From assembly GCA_028877215.1 (NCBI GenBank), contig JAPPFJ010000018.1, forward strand, positions 58,714 through 122,713: a DNA stretch of 64,000 nt, written 5' to 3'. The first letter of the stretch is position 1, and each line of letters opens with the position of its first letter. Made by a program: the position numbers and the translations under genes. Source of the stretch: Gemmatimonadota bacterium (GTDB taxonomy: Bacteria; Latescibacterota; UBA2968; GCA-2709665). This document shows, one piece after another, positions 7,912 through 15,482 of the stretch. Below the pieces are notes generated by a model. The model searched no databases. It had not been told where the DNA came from and saw nothing but the letters and a program-made list of their open reading frames with translations.

Positions 7912-8259
7912 ATGTCCAGGAAAGAGATTTGGACAATTGGAAACAGAAAGTGGTTTGAGCGACTGATGGTTTTGCTGTTTATCGGTGCATTGGGGACTTG
8001 GTTTTATTATGGTAACTCCGATATTATTAAAGCGTTGGAATCTATGGTTGTGTTTTCGGTAACCGGTGCATTCGTTATTCTTGCAGGAGGTGAAGCCATG
8101 TTAGGCGTCCTGGCGGAAATACGGCGTAAGCAGCGAGAAGAGGGGCGAGAGGAGGGGCGAGAGGAGGGAAGAAAAGAAGTACTCCAATGGATTAGAGAAC
8201 AGGAGGAAGCAGGGGTGCGGTTTAAGGAACCTCCTCCATATTCTTCTGATAAGAAATGA
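7912..8259 (+). CDS. Small two-helix membrane protein with EEGR tandem repeats
   Basis: This 115-residue protein has two predicted hydrophobic helices (residues ~18-34, LMVLLFIGALGTWFYY, and ~42-62, ALESMVVFSVTGAFVILAGG). A charged cytosolic tail contains the tandem run EEGREEGREEGRK and should be a coiled coil or extended helix. The start ATG at 7912 follows GTGAGGATGTT, an acceptable ribosome-binding site. The codon repeat GAGGGGCGAGAG underlies the EEGR run. I do not recognise a functional family; proteins of this shape (two helices plus REEGR-type tails) are common hypothetical genes in related genomes. It is one of the few plus-strand genes, is monocistronic, and is followed by a clear terminator at 8287. 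Confidence 0.7.
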   Translation: MSRKEIWTIGNRKWFERLMVLLFIGALGTWFYYGNSDIIKALESMVVFSVTGAFVILAGGEAMLGVLAEIRRKQREEGREEGREEGRKEVLQWIREQEEAGVRFKEPPPYSSDKK

Positions 8260-8286
8260 TCGAAATTTGTTCAATGCGGTCCATGT

Positions 8287-8316
8287 AAAAGCCTCCACGT
8301 GATGACGGAGGCTTTT
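8287..8316 (+). terminator. Rho-independent terminator after the EEGR-repeat membrane protein
   Basis: A perfect inverted repeat AAAAGCCTCC / GGAGGCTTTT with a 10-nt loop, ending in a T-rich tract, lies 28 bp after the stop of the plus-strand gene. Confidence 0.85.
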
Positions 8317-8337
8317 CCTTTTGGGAATTAGACCCAA

Positions 8338-8450
8338 TCACTGCTGTCCGGGAACCGCGGGATTCCCGGAGATAAGGCTTCAAAAGTGGCTTCTATGGGC
8401 GATTTTATACGGGATTGACCCGGAGAACGAACACCAGGTTGCCATCGGTG
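8338..8450. repeat. Repeat C end fragment, second copy
   Basis: ATCACTGCTGTCCGGGAACC at the start and CACCAGGTTGCCATCGG at the end match the fragment at 7625 and the right terminus of full-length repeat C. An open frame crossing it (8321-8638) is not supported by anything else. Confidence 0.6.
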
Positions 8451-8572
8451 ATCCATATCCTCCTGTCGGACAAACCATCGAGGCGATGGGACTGATGAAG
8501 GATGAATTATTGCGCATTGCTACCGCGTTTTTTCATTCAGCCTTTGCGCACGCAGCCGCGATCAAGGACCTG

Positions 8573-9145
8573 CTAATAAACATAGTAACAATGCCGACTC
8601 ACCGCATTTTCAAATCTCTCGCCCTCTTGTTCCTGTAACCTATTCCATACAGCAATAGTACCTAAATTATCTTCCATTGCCCGATGTGTCTGTGATTTAC
8701 GATAACGGCACCAATCCATTGCATTCTGCAACCTATATGTATTCTTTACATATTTTTGAAGGCCGCGAATCTCACGATACAGTTCCATTACGCACACAAA
8801 CAGATCTGCAGCCGCCACGACGTGCGAAGGTAGGAATTGCAGCTCGAATTCCGCATTATAAACCGCCACGACTCTATCACGAATCGCGTCCCTTATTGCG
8901 GGAACCTGATCTACAAATGTCGAAGAATGCGCGACCGTTTGTGGACTTATTCCATGAATCCCTTGAGCCTCCGGCCAGGATTCAGCGTAGACCGGTTTTA
9001 TATATTCATTCATAATTTCACGGCCATCGTAATCAGCTATCGCGATCTCCACAATTTCATCATCCTCATAAAGACCTGTGGTTTCAATATCAAGAAATAC
9101 GGGTCTGCTGATGTCCACGACCTTTCCATCGTGTCGCTCCAGCAT
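8573..9145 (-). CDS. DEDDh 3'-5' exonuclease (DnaQ-like)
   Basis: About 190 residues with the three exonuclease motifs. ExoI is FLDIETTGL (catalytic Asp and Glu), ExoII is VYNAEFELQFL (Asn-Ala-Glu-Phe, with Glu where Asp is usual), and ExoIII is THRAMEDNLGT (His-x4-Asp of the DEDDh type). The family includes the DNA polymerase III epsilon proofreading subunit and stand-alone RNA/DNA exonucleases. There is no polymerase-binding or additional domain, so a free exonuclease is likeliest. The start is put at 9145 (MLERHDGK) because GGAGGGGAGT directly precedes it; an upstream ATG at 9181 lacks such a site. It lies downstream of thioredoxin, separated by a terminator, so it is transcribed on its own. 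Confidence 0.88.
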   Translation of the reverse strand: MLERHDGKVVDISRPVFLDIETTGLYEDDEIVEIAIADYDGREIMNEYIKPVYAESWPEAQGIHGISPQTVAHSSTFVDQVPAIRDAIRDRVVAVYNAEFELQFLPSHVVAAADLFVCVMELYREIRGLQKYVKNTYRLQNAMDWCRYRKSQTHRAMEDNLGTIAVWNRLQEQEGERFENAVSRHCYYVY

Positions 9146-9225
9146 ACTCCCCTCCAGTTGAGCAGTGTGCTCTTGACGCATGTAAATTTAAACTATCAGC
9201 GCAGACGACGAAAATCAACAAAAAC

Positions 9226-9250
9226 CCCCGACCCTTTCACGTGGTCGGGG
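9226..9250 (-). terminator. Rho-independent terminator downstream of thioredoxin
   Basis: The arms CCCCGACC (9226-9233) and GGTCGGGG (9243-9250) pair. On the minus strand the stem is followed by GTTTTTGTTG. It lies about 150 bp beyond the trxA stop. Confidence 0.85.
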
Positions 9251-9403
9251 ATCTTGTTCGCCGCGATTTCCAAACTTGACACTTGGTCACGTCAAAAAAC
9301 ATCGAGCTCCACTGTATCCTGGATACAGTGGCCCTGGAAGAGAATCCTACATCCGCGGCGGTTGGAAACCCGAAACGAAAAAACGATCAACGGACCCGCG
9401 CGA

Positions 9404-9739
9404 CTAACGGCGCACGTCGGTTAGTATTTCCTCAATGGAATCGACGAGCCGTTGTTTGGGTACGGCGCCTACCACGCGGTCCACGACGTTTCCATCCTTG
9501 AAGAACAGGAGCGTTGGCAGGCTCTGTATACCGTACCGGACTGCTGACGAATGGGATGTGTCGAAATCCATTTTCCCGACTTTCAGCCGCCCGGCGTATT
9601 CGGCGGCCAGTTCCTTGATAATCGGGGCGATGAGCCGGCAAGGGCCGCACCAGTTCGCGCCGACGTCGACGAGCACGGGCGAGTCTGAGGAAATGACCTC
9701 CGTCTCAAAGGTCGCATCCGTAAACGTGGCGGGCGTCAC
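9404..9739 (-). CDS. trxA: Thioredoxin
   Basis: This 111-residue protein has the full thioredoxin pattern: VLVDVGANWCGPCRLIAPI with the WCGPC redox centre (Cys31/Cys34), the VGKMDFDT strand, the cis-proline loop SLPTLLFFKDG, and VVGAVPKQRL near the end. It is the normal size for a cytoplasmic thioredoxin, with no signal peptide. One substitution is noticeable: VGANWCGPC, where V-D-F-W-A-x-W is more common. The preceding gene, 17 bp upstream on the same strand, is a small XRE-type regulator, so both are probably transcribed together. A hairpin terminator follows. Confidence 0.95.
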   Translation of the reverse strand: MTPATFTDATFETEVISSDSPVLVDVGANWCGPCRLIAPIIKELAAEYAGRLKVGKMDFDTSHSSAVRYGIQSLPTLLFFKDGNVVDRVVGAVPKQRLVDSIEEILTDVRR

Positions 9740-9756
9740 TGATCTAACCTCCTTGT

Positions 9757-9996
9757 TTAAAGTGATTTATTACTCGGATCGAGCCGCGAAAAGGCAGGGA
9801 AGAAGAATTCCGGTTCGATGGACCGGACCCTGCCCAGATCGCACATCAGGCCGATATGCTTCGCGTTGGGGGAGATCCTGCCGGTCTCCCAACGGGCAAT
9901 GGTGGACTGGGGAACAGCGAGAATTTCTCCCAACTGCTGCTGGGTCATCCCCACGGCATGACGAAACTCCCTGATCCGCAGCCAGTCGAACGGCAC
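9757..9996 (-). CDS. XRE-family helix-turn-helix regulator
   Basis: This 79-residue protein has a classical HTH from about residue 9 to 50: IREFRHAVGMTQQQLGEILA, then VPQSTIARWETG as the recognition helix region. The start is GTG at 9996, preceded by GGAGG with a five-base spacer. A palindrome GCTATA-AA-TATAGC lies 29 bp upstream at 10025-10038 and could be an autoregulatory operator. It shares a transcript with thioredoxin. The C-terminal tail (EPEFFFPAFSRLD) is unlike the usual antitoxins. It could control thioredoxin expression, but that is inference from position only. Confidence 0.82.
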   Translation of the reverse strand: MPFDWLRIREFRHAVGMTQQQLGEILAVPQSTIARWETGRISPNAKHIGLMCDLGRVRSIEPEFFFPAFSRLDPSNKSL

Positions 9997-10024
9997 GAAA
10001 CCCTCCTGCGGTTATATCATCTTT

Positions 10025-10038
10025 GCTATAAATATAGC
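10025..10038. promoter_or_regulatory. Palindrome upstream of HTH-trxA pair
   Basis: GCTATA and TATAGC flank an AA spacer. The site lies 29 bp upstream of the GTG start of the XRE gene, in AT-rich DNA suited to a promoter. An operator role is inferred. Confidence 0.45.
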
Positions 10039-10204
10039 GGATCGCAGGAATGCTGTCAAGGACGATATTGTTCCTGGCATATCCATCGATACGGATTTGG
10101 AGGCACTGAATGGGGTGTCGCGGGTACCGCTGGTCGGTGTTGTATAAGGGGCACGATGGACGCGAGCGTGGACAACGGGCGCGGATGATCCGTTCACGTC
10201 TAAC

Positions 10205-11230
10205 TTATGCGGCCCCTTCAAGTCCTGTTTTCAATGTCGAATAACATGCGTTCCATCGGTCCAATTCATCCCGCACCTCTTCTTCATCTCCCATGGTCGT
10301 CCAGCAGGTGACGCCGTGGATGAACATCAGCATCCGTTCGATCGCCAGTGCAGCCGATTTCTCCCCTCGCCACGGCGGTTCGCAGACTTTCCGGTACGCT
10401 TTGAGGAATGCGGCTTCCACGCCTTCGTCCACGAGTCGATATCGCGCCGGTTCGCCCCACGGCAAGTCGGCTTGCGGCGCCAGGTAGTACATGGAGACGC
10501 ATACTTCGAACACGCGCCGACCTCGAGACCCGTGATTGCAGTCGATGAACCAGAGTTGCCCTTCGCGATCGATGATCATATTCCGCGGGCCCGTGTCCAG
10601 GTGCAGACCCGTTTCGACCAGGTGAGGACGCAGGCGATCGATCGCTTCGGCGCAGCGTTCCATCGACGCCACGTACTCGATGAATTGGTCGTGATATGGC
10701 TTTCTCCTGGTCGACACCCGCATCTTACGGACGTCCTCCACCAGACTGTCGATCGCCAGATGATTCATGCAGAGACTTTCTTCGTCCGGAAGATCCCGGT
10801 ATCCAACGCCTGCATTGTGAAGTCGGGCAATTTCAGACCCCGCCAGACGCACGTCCGATTCGATTCCCCGCGTCGGCGGCCTTCCCTCCACGAACGGGAA
10901 GACCTCGACTGTCATCCCCCGCTCCGTCACCGAGAAGGTCTTCCCGTCAAACGAACTCAACGGCAGGACGGTCCGTACGCCACGATCGTTCAGGTGCGTC
11001 TGGAATCGATGTACCTGCGACAGACGACGAACCAATGACAATGAACCCTCTGAGTTCCGCGCGGGAGCGGAGACCCGCAGGACGTGCGATTTCCCGGTAT
11101 TCCCGCACGCGATCCTGACGACATGGGCGATCCTGCCGCTCATGGCGTGATATCGTCCATCCCAGAGAATCTCGTACTTACGTTTGAGCCATTCGGGATC
11201 TGGAAGCGAATGGTCCAAGCTCAACGCCAT
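10205..11230 (-). CDS. Aminoglycoside phosphotransferase (APH)-family kinase
   Basis: A 341-residue protein with the APH/choline-kinase fold. The nucleotide-binding lobe includes HVVRIACGNTGKSHVLRVSAP. The catalytic loop is GLHLDTGPRNMIID (HxDxxxxN), and the metal-binding segment is LWFIDCNHGSRG (the Asp of the DFG-like motif). EVFPFVEGRPP and EIARLHNAGVGYRDLP are the usual hinge and helix motifs. Substrates in this family range from aminoglycosides and macrolides to homoserine and fructosamine, so resistance should not be assumed. Its upstream neighbour, about 120 bp away on the same strand, is a nucleotidyltransferase resembling adenylyltransferases. Confidence 0.85.
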   Translation of the reverse strand: MALSLDHSLPDPEWLKRKYEILWDGRYHAMSGRIAHVVRIACGNTGKSHVLRVSAPARNSEGSLSLVRRLSQVHRFQTHLNDRGVRTVLPLSSFDGKTFSVTERGMTVEVFPFVEGRPPTRGIESDVRLAGSEIARLHNAGVGYRDLPDEESLCMNHLAIDSLVEDVRKMRVSTRRKPYHDQFIEYVASMERCAEAIDRLRPHLVETGLHLDTGPRNMIIDREGQLWFIDCNHGSRGRRVFEVCVSMYYLAPQADLPWGEPARYRLVDEGVEAAFLKAYRKVCEPPWRGEKSAALAIERMLMFIHGVTCWTTMGDEEEVRDELDRWNACYSTLKTGLEGAA

Positions 11231-11352
11231 ATCACCCCACCTCTACACCATGGAATACCGTTGCCGCCAGTCCAAAACCAAAGGTGTCGACGGCGTGCGC
11301 GTTCATCTTCGACTCCGATGGATCGTATCGTCGAACGGCAGGTGTCAGTATA

Positions 11353-12093
11353 TCACCCACCATTCAGCTCTTCGTGAATCCGCCGTTTTCCGAACTCGAT
11401 AAAGGATTCAGTCTGGTTATTCAGCAACTCGCGTTCGTCCGGCGTCTCCGTACCCCGGTATGACGCGACTGCCGCGGCGATTAGCGGTTTCCATTCGGGA
11501 AACCGGGAACGAGCCCATTTGCCGCTGGAAAACTTCGATGCAACGACGTTACGCTCCTGCACGCTAAAAATGATCCGGCACATGTTGAGGACGCAGTAGT
11601 CGGGGTATTGAAGGTTCTGCTGGATGAACGTCAACTCGTGCTCGAGAGCAGTCGTGATTTCGACCCACGACGGCGCCGGAAAGATATCCTTCGGGGGCGG
11701 ACCATAGAGCGTAATGTAACGCTTTGCCCTGATATGCGCGCAATGCAGCGACCATGATTCGTCCCGTATTTCGGGCTGCAACTGGTGGGCGGGTGGGTGC
11801 GTTTTGACGGCATCCTCATAGAGGATGAAATAGGCGTCCAATTCTCCACCCAGTGGCGGAAAGCGCTCCGAAAGGTCCCTCTGCAGTTGAAGAATCGCGT
11901 CTTTGTCTCGACTGCGCAACGGTCCGGTGAGGATCACGTGACAGTCTATGTCCTGAACCGGCCCGGAATCCGGAAATACGGAGGCACCGTGCATGTAGAT
12001 GCCGTGCAGGTTCTCATCGAGGATAACTTCAAGACCGCCAACGAAGGCCTGGCAGACCTTCCTGGCGTTTGAGGGGAGTTGGTCGAACTTCAT
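11353..12093 (-). CDS. Aminoglycoside-adenylyltransferase-like nucleotidyltransferase (DUF4111 type)
   Basis: This 246-residue protein opens with a nucleotidyltransferase core: GIYMHGASVFPDSGPVQDIDCHVIL, corresponding to the hG[S]xxx...DxD motif, with Asp-Ile-Asp intact but Ala in place of the usual Ser. The helical C-terminal half (YCVLNMCRIIFSV, VVASKFSSGKWARSRFPEW, AAAVASYRG) matches the DUF4111 domain of streptomycin/spectinomycin adenylyltransferases. The actual substrate is unknown. Starts at 12093; no signal peptide. It is placed between a GNAT acetyltransferase and an APH-family kinase, three kinds of small-molecule-modifying enzymes in a row. Confidence 0.75.
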   Translation of the reverse strand: MKFDQLPSNARKVCQAFVGGLEVILDENLHGIYMHGASVFPDSGPVQDIDCHVILTGPLRSRDKDAILQLQRDLSERFPPLGGELDAYFILYEDAVKTHPPAHQLQPEIRDESWSLHCAHIRAKRYITLYGPPPKDIFPAPSWVEITTALEHELTFIQQNLQYPDYCVLNMCRIIFSVQERNVVASKFSSGKWARSRFPEWKPLIAAAVASYRGTETPDERELLNNQTESFIEFGKRRIHEELNGG

Positions 12094-12126
12094 AAGGCGG
12101 GATGCGTCACCTATCGTGTGATGGCA

Positions 12127-12603
12127 TCAGTCGAGCGACGGGGAGATGCTTTTCTTCAAAGTATACCGCACTTCTTCATAGCCGTCCTTTATTACGACCT
12201 CTCCCCTTCTCCGGCCGAGATGTTCGTAGAACCCCTCGGCGCGGGTGTTTGTTTCTGTTTCCAGCCAGATCTCCTCAGCGCCGTTTTGCCATAACCAGTC
12301 AACAGCTGTCTTCGTCAGCCGTCGCCCGATTCCGCGGCCTTCGTATGCCGGGAGGACGAACAGCGCCCAGATGGACCGGGTTTTGCTATTCGCGATACAA
12401 AATCCGACGACGGGTTTGCCGGCTTCCGCCACCCAACACCTGCCCTCGGTCCGCAGCAATTCCTCGGAGCGCTCGGGCGTTATACCGGACGCTGCCAGAT
12501 CTGCCTCGGTCATCGCGTTTTCGGTCACAGCCGTCCGGATTTCGAACAGCACGGGTATGTCGGCTGCGATGGCCTTGCGGATTTGGACCTGGTCTATGGT
12601 CAA
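12127..12603 (-). CDS. GNAT-family N-acetyltransferase
   Basis: This 158-residue protein is a complete GNAT domain. The acetyl-CoA pyrophosphate-binding loop is LFVLPAYEGRGIGRRLTKTAVDWL (Q/RxxGxG/A pattern as EGRGIG). It is preceded by VVGFCIANSKTRSIWA and followed by IWLETETNTRAEGFYEHLGR, the family's late motif. Translation appears to start at TTG 12603 (after AAGGACCGTATGAA), since no in-frame ATG precedes IRKAIAADIPVL. The acceptor (amine, peptide or antibiotic) cannot be assigned. It is followed 34 bp downstream by the DUF4111 nucleotidyltransferase and preceded 45 bp upstream by a methyltransferase-like gene, so an operon is possible. Confidence 0.87.
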   Translation of the reverse strand: MTIDQVQIRKAIAADIPVLFEIRTAVTENAMTEADLAASGITPERSEELLRTEGRCWVAEAGKPVVGFCIANSKTRSIWALFVLPAYEGRGIGRRLTKTAVDWLWQNGAEEIWLETETNTRAEGFYEHLGRRRGEVVIKDGYEEVRYTLKKSISPSLD

Positions 12604-12647
12604 TTCATACGGTCCTTGATTGGTCGACTCCGGAACCCTCTCTGAAT

Positions 12648-13145
12648 TTACGACTTGCCGGGCGGCTCAGATACGATACCGATATTCTTTGGCCCCTTGA
12701 ACGGGAATTCGACGCGTTCAAAGGACACCTTATGGCGGCCGTAGTATGCTTCGATGGCATCGAGCAGTTCGTCCCTTCCCAGTTTTTCCTCAGACCAGAA
12801 ATTGCAGCAGGGCACGAGGACTACGGGTCGAGTGAGAGCTGCCTGAGCCACGGGCCGGGTCGCTTCGTCGGCGTGCAATCCAATAATCAGGTCATAGAAG
12901 TCAGTCATAGAGGCATCGAATTCCACAGGTTGGTTTGGCACGCCCTTGAGCGTCCAGGCGCGAGGGTCGACGACCTCGCAGTCGTAATTGTACCGCTTGC
13001 GCAGAATCCGGGTCAACATGCCCTGCCCGCCGGCAACGTCTGCGAGATAGCGGACCGTTTTTCCAAAGCGCGTATCTATAAATGATGCAAGCACATCAAA
13101 TCGCTTTGGATCACCATGAAATCGATGTCGAGAGTTACTCTTCAA
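12648..13145 (-). CDS. SAM-methyltransferase-like protein
   Basis: A 165-residue protein with a compact Rossmann-like pattern: RYLADVAGGQGMLTRILRK (motif I, DVAGGxG), then CEVVDPRAW (acidic strand end), FYDLIIGLHADEATRPVAQAA, and VVLVPCCNFW. The GLHADEAT...VPCC sequence recalls the methyltransferase group in which a conserved GLHxxxxL..VPCC follows motif IV. It is shorter than most methyltransferases, so substrate-recognition parts may be missing or supplied by a partner. The start appears to be TTG at 13145; no ATG is available upstream of a conserved residue. No experimental function is known to me for this group. Confidence 0.65.
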   Translation of the reverse strand: MKSNSRHRFHGDPKRFDVLASFIDTRFGKTVRYLADVAGGQGMLTRILRKRYNYDCEVVDPRAWTLKGVPNQPVEFDASMTDFYDLIIGLHADEATRPVAQAALTRPVVLVPCCNFWSEEKLGRDELLDAIEAYYGRHKVSFERVEFPFKGPKNIGIVSEPPGKS

Positions 13146-13173
13146 ATCCGTTATTTTCTTATTTCACATCGCA

Positions 13174-13818
13174 ACTGACCAAAAACGGGTGAGGTTAACT
13201 ACGAAAGTCGCGGACGTGCGCCAAATATAGGGATGAAAAATACTCCTATAGCCATTGGCGAAACGTATCCGTCACACTTTCGCCTGAATGTCATGCAAGG
13301 GAGGACGAAAGGCTGGCAATTCGTCCGCGCACAGGTTTGTCCTCAAACGGCATGTGCGACACGTCCAATAGAGAAGACGGGAGATTCTTCGCTCCGCTCA
13401 GAATGACATGCTTTGCATTAACCATTGGCAAAATGTACCGGTCAGATCTTCGCTCCGCTCTGAATGACACGCTGGCCAACAGTCAAGCACAATGCTTCCC
13501 GCTGTCATCCAGAGGAGGCCTGCGCGCGACATCGGCGAAACGCGTCCGTCACACGTGCTTCCCACGATCATTCCGAGGTGGCGCCAGGCCGACGAAGGAT
13601 CTACTGCAGCATCGTCCCGTGCGATTTGCTCGCTTCGATACCTGGGAGGCAGCACGTCCGCCTCCAGCGCAGGACGGAAGCGGCGAAAGATGCTTCGACG
13701 CCGGTCAGATTGAGAAGCATTGCAACAGACGCGAACCCGTGGCAACCTCGTTTTCGTTGTCCGAGTCAAAGCCGACCATATTTGCGAATGGAATCCAACG
13801 GTTCTTGGACAGCAGTGA
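13174..13818. repeat. Repeat C, full-length copy 1 (about 640 bp)
   Basis: The left end reads ACTGACCAAAAACGGGTG and the right end, inverted, ATCACTGCTGTCCAAGAACC. Internal blocks include TCCGCTCAGAATGACATG, CTGTCATCCAGAGGAGGCC, GACGAAGGATCTACTGCAGC and GATGCTTCGACGCCG. All of these recur in the same order at 55565-56197 and partly at 56824-57066. All six frames are broken, so this is a non-coding mobile or palindromic element. It fills the gap between the methyltransferase-like and pyrophosphatase genes. Confidence 0.7.
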
Positions 13819-13847
13819 TTACACATTACGGCTTCGTTCTAAAATAG

Positions 13848-14216
13848 TCATTGTACATTAACAGGTTCCCGTATCACCGATGATCTGAAAAACCGCTCCT
13901 GGAATTCGGTCAGCGCCAGGATCTGCTCGTCGGAAAAGTCCTTGCCGGGGGACGCGATAACGAGCTTGTCATCCTCATCGTCAGACCGTCGTATGACCGC
14001 GATACACCTGCCTGTGAAGGTCCCGACCGGTTTGCAGACACCCAGAATATAGGCGTCCAGATCCTCGCCGTCAGGCGCCGGCACGCCCGGGAGAAAACCG
14101 TAGTTGACGGGATAGACGAACCCCGCGTCAGGGTGCCTGGATCCCAGCGGCCGGTCGACCGAAATCCGGACTGTCTTTCCGATGAACGTCCTCGCATCCG
14201 CGAGTTGGTGCGTCAT
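13848..14216 (-). CDS. Inorganic pyrophosphatase-family protein (short)
   Basis: This 122-residue protein carries the family I pyrophosphatase signature: YPVNYGFLPGVPAPDGEDLDAYILGV, in which DGEDLDAY equals the D-[SGDN]-D-[PE]-[LIVMF]-D consensus with substitutions, plus a preceding strand RISVDRPLGSRHP. Typical enzymes have about 165-180 residues. This one ends soon after the signature and lacks part of the C-terminal barrel, so pyrophosphatase activity is uncertain and it may act on another phosphoanhydride. The start at 14216 has GGAG about 11 bases upstream. It lies directly upstream of repeat C copy 1 and downstream of mazEF. Confidence 0.8.
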   Translation of the reverse strand: MTHQLADARTFIGKTVRISVDRPLGSRHPDAGFVYPVNYGFLPGVPAPDGEDLDAYILGVCKPVGTFTGRCIAVIRRSDDEDDKLVIASPGKDFSDEQILALTEFQERFFRSSVIREPVNVQ

Positions 14217-14255
14217 ATTTTGTTGATCTCCACCGGCAAATCTTCCGCTGCACCT

Positions 14256-14600
14256 TTACACCCGGTCATAAATGCAGGCATCCAGAATACTCAACACCTC
14301 ATTGAGTACGGACTGCGGTGCTTTCGAAACCCGTATCGCGTTCCGGCTGATGAAATCAACTGGTTTGATTTGCTCCACCATGATATAGCCGCTGATGTCC
14401 TGTCCTTCCGGAATGGAAACATGAAAGGGGATATTCCTGAGGGTGCTGGTGATCGGGCAGACCATCGCAAGACCCGTATGTCTGTTGAACATCGTCCGAC
14501 TGATTACCAGCGCGGGACGACGGCCCATCTGCTCATGCCCCCGCTGCGGATCAAAACTTAGAACGACGAAATCGCCTTTTTCGGGAACATATTCCGGCAT
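14256..14600 (-). CDS. mazF: MazF/PemK-family mRNA interferase toxin
   Basis: This 114-residue protein has the MazF fold signature: KGDFVVLSFDPQRGHEQMGRRPALVIS, with the G-H-E-Q..RRPALV motif around the active-site Arg, then MVCPITSTLRNIPFHV with the catalytic Thr/Ser region, and GYIMVEQIKPVDF. MazF toxins cut mRNA at short sequence motifs when freed from MazE. Its ATG directly abuts the mazE stop (TAAATG), so the two are translationally coupled. Size and motifs are complete, so the module is probably functional. Confidence 0.93.
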   Translation of the reverse strand: MPEYVPEKGDFVVLSFDPQRGHEQMGRRPALVISRTMFNRHTGLAMVCPITSTLRNIPFHVSIPEGQDISGYIMVEQIKPVDFISRNAIRVSKAPQSVLNEVLSILDACIYDRV

Positions 14601-14849
14601 TTACCAGGCCTCTTTTCCTGTGGGACCTCCCCATTCCGTTTCTTCGACCTGATCGTTCGTAGGCATCCTGGAGACCAGTTCGCGCAAATCGTATTTCCCT
14701 CGCACTTTAGTAAAGGGTTCGACGATGATCTGTCCGTCGTTGACGGAGACGTTGACCTGATCTCCAACGTTGATTCGGGCTTCCGTCATAATCGCTTTGG
14801 AGAAGCGAAGTCCCTGGCTGTTGCCCCATTTCTGTACTCTGGTCACCAT
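14601..14849 (-). CDS. mazE: MazE-type AbrB-fold antitoxin
   Basis: This 82-residue protein begins MVTRVQKWGNSQGLRFSK, the swapped-hairpin AbrB/MazE DNA-binding motif (WGNSxGxRIPK). Next come INVGDQVNVSVNDGQIIVEP and a flexible acidic tail that would wrap around MazF. Its start at 14849 is preceded by AAGGAGG with a six-base spacer. A perfect 12-bp inverted repeat at 14879-14905, 30 bp upstream, is the likely operator through which the MazE-MazF complex represses its own promoter. It is the first gene of the two-gene module. Confidence 0.93.
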   Translation of the reverse strand: MVTRVQKWGNSQGLRFSKAIMTEARINVGDQVNVSVNDGQIIVEPFTKVRGKYDLRELVSRMPTNDQVEETEWGGPTGKEAW

Positions 14850-14878
14850 CGGCCGCCTCCTTCAATTCCAAAGATCCA

Positions 14879-14905
14879 TAGTGTATATACTAAGTATATA
14901 CACTA
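14879..14905. promoter_or_regulatory. Perfect palindromic operator upstream of mazEF
   Basis: TAGTGTATATAC and its exact complement GTATATACACTA flank a TAA spacer, in AT-rich DNA 30 bp before the mazE start. This is the expected place for toxin-antitoxin autoregulation; the role is inferred. Confidence 0.75.
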
Positions 14906-14968
14906 ATTTGTTTGATTGCAAGAGTATTTAAATAGATTGGGTTGTGGGTCGGTCTGGACCTGTCGATT

Positions 14969-15427
14969 TCACCCTGTCAGAATTTCCATTTGAACGTGCG
15001 TATCATCTTCGTCGACGATCGAGAATCCCAGCCTGTCGTAGAATGCGATGGCGCGCGTGTTGATTTTCAGAACCTGAAGCCTCACTACCTTTTTCTGTGC
15101 ACGAGCATCCGAGACGATTAGCCGCATACACGCCGACCCGAGCCCCTTCCGCTGGTATTCGGGAAGAATGAAGATCTGATTAATTCTGACCCGATCGGCG
15201 GTCGCAGACGTGGAAAAGTAACCGACGTCAATCCCTTTATACTGGATAATTCGCGCATCCTGTGAAGCAAACCGCAATTCATGCAACTCTCGCTGATCGG
15301 CTCCGTCCCAGCCCCAGACCTTTTCGACGTATTCCCGGAATGCCGCCTCCTTCACGGCAAAAGTGAAGTCAACGTCCACCGAATCCGCCTTGCGAATAGC
15401 GAATCCATCCATAGCAAAATCATACAT
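14969..15427 (-). CDS. GNAT-family N-acetyltransferase
   Basis: This 152-residue GNAT domain has the acetyl-CoA loop IFILPEYQRKGLGSACMRLIVSDA (Q-R-K-G-L-G) and the late motif LQVLKINTRAIAFYDRLGFSIV, followed by THVQMEI. An N-terminal ITH-like segment (AIRKADSVDVDFTFAVKEAAFREYVEKVWGWD) resembles the subset of GNATs annotated as YncA- or RimI-like. The substrate is unknown. A second ATG five codons in (MDGFAIRKA) could be the true start; neither start has a strong ribosome-binding site. It is transcribed alone, away from the mazEF operator. Confidence 0.87.
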   Translation of the reverse strand: MYDFAMDGFAIRKADSVDVDFTFAVKEAAFREYVEKVWGWDGADQRELHELRFASQDARIIQYKGIDVGYFSTSATADRVRINQIFILPEYQRKGLGSACMRLIVSDARAQKKVVRLQVLKINTRAIAFYDRLGFSIVDEDDTHVQMEILTG

Positions 15428-15482
15428 TTATGTCGTGAAATCTGTTGAAAACGCTTTGAGGTCATTCCACGACAATGGACTC

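Noticed and set aside
8321-8638. 105-codon plus-strand frame
   Set aside because: Lies over a repeat C end fragment and runs into antisense of the DEDDh exonuclease; other copies of the repeat are closed in all frames.
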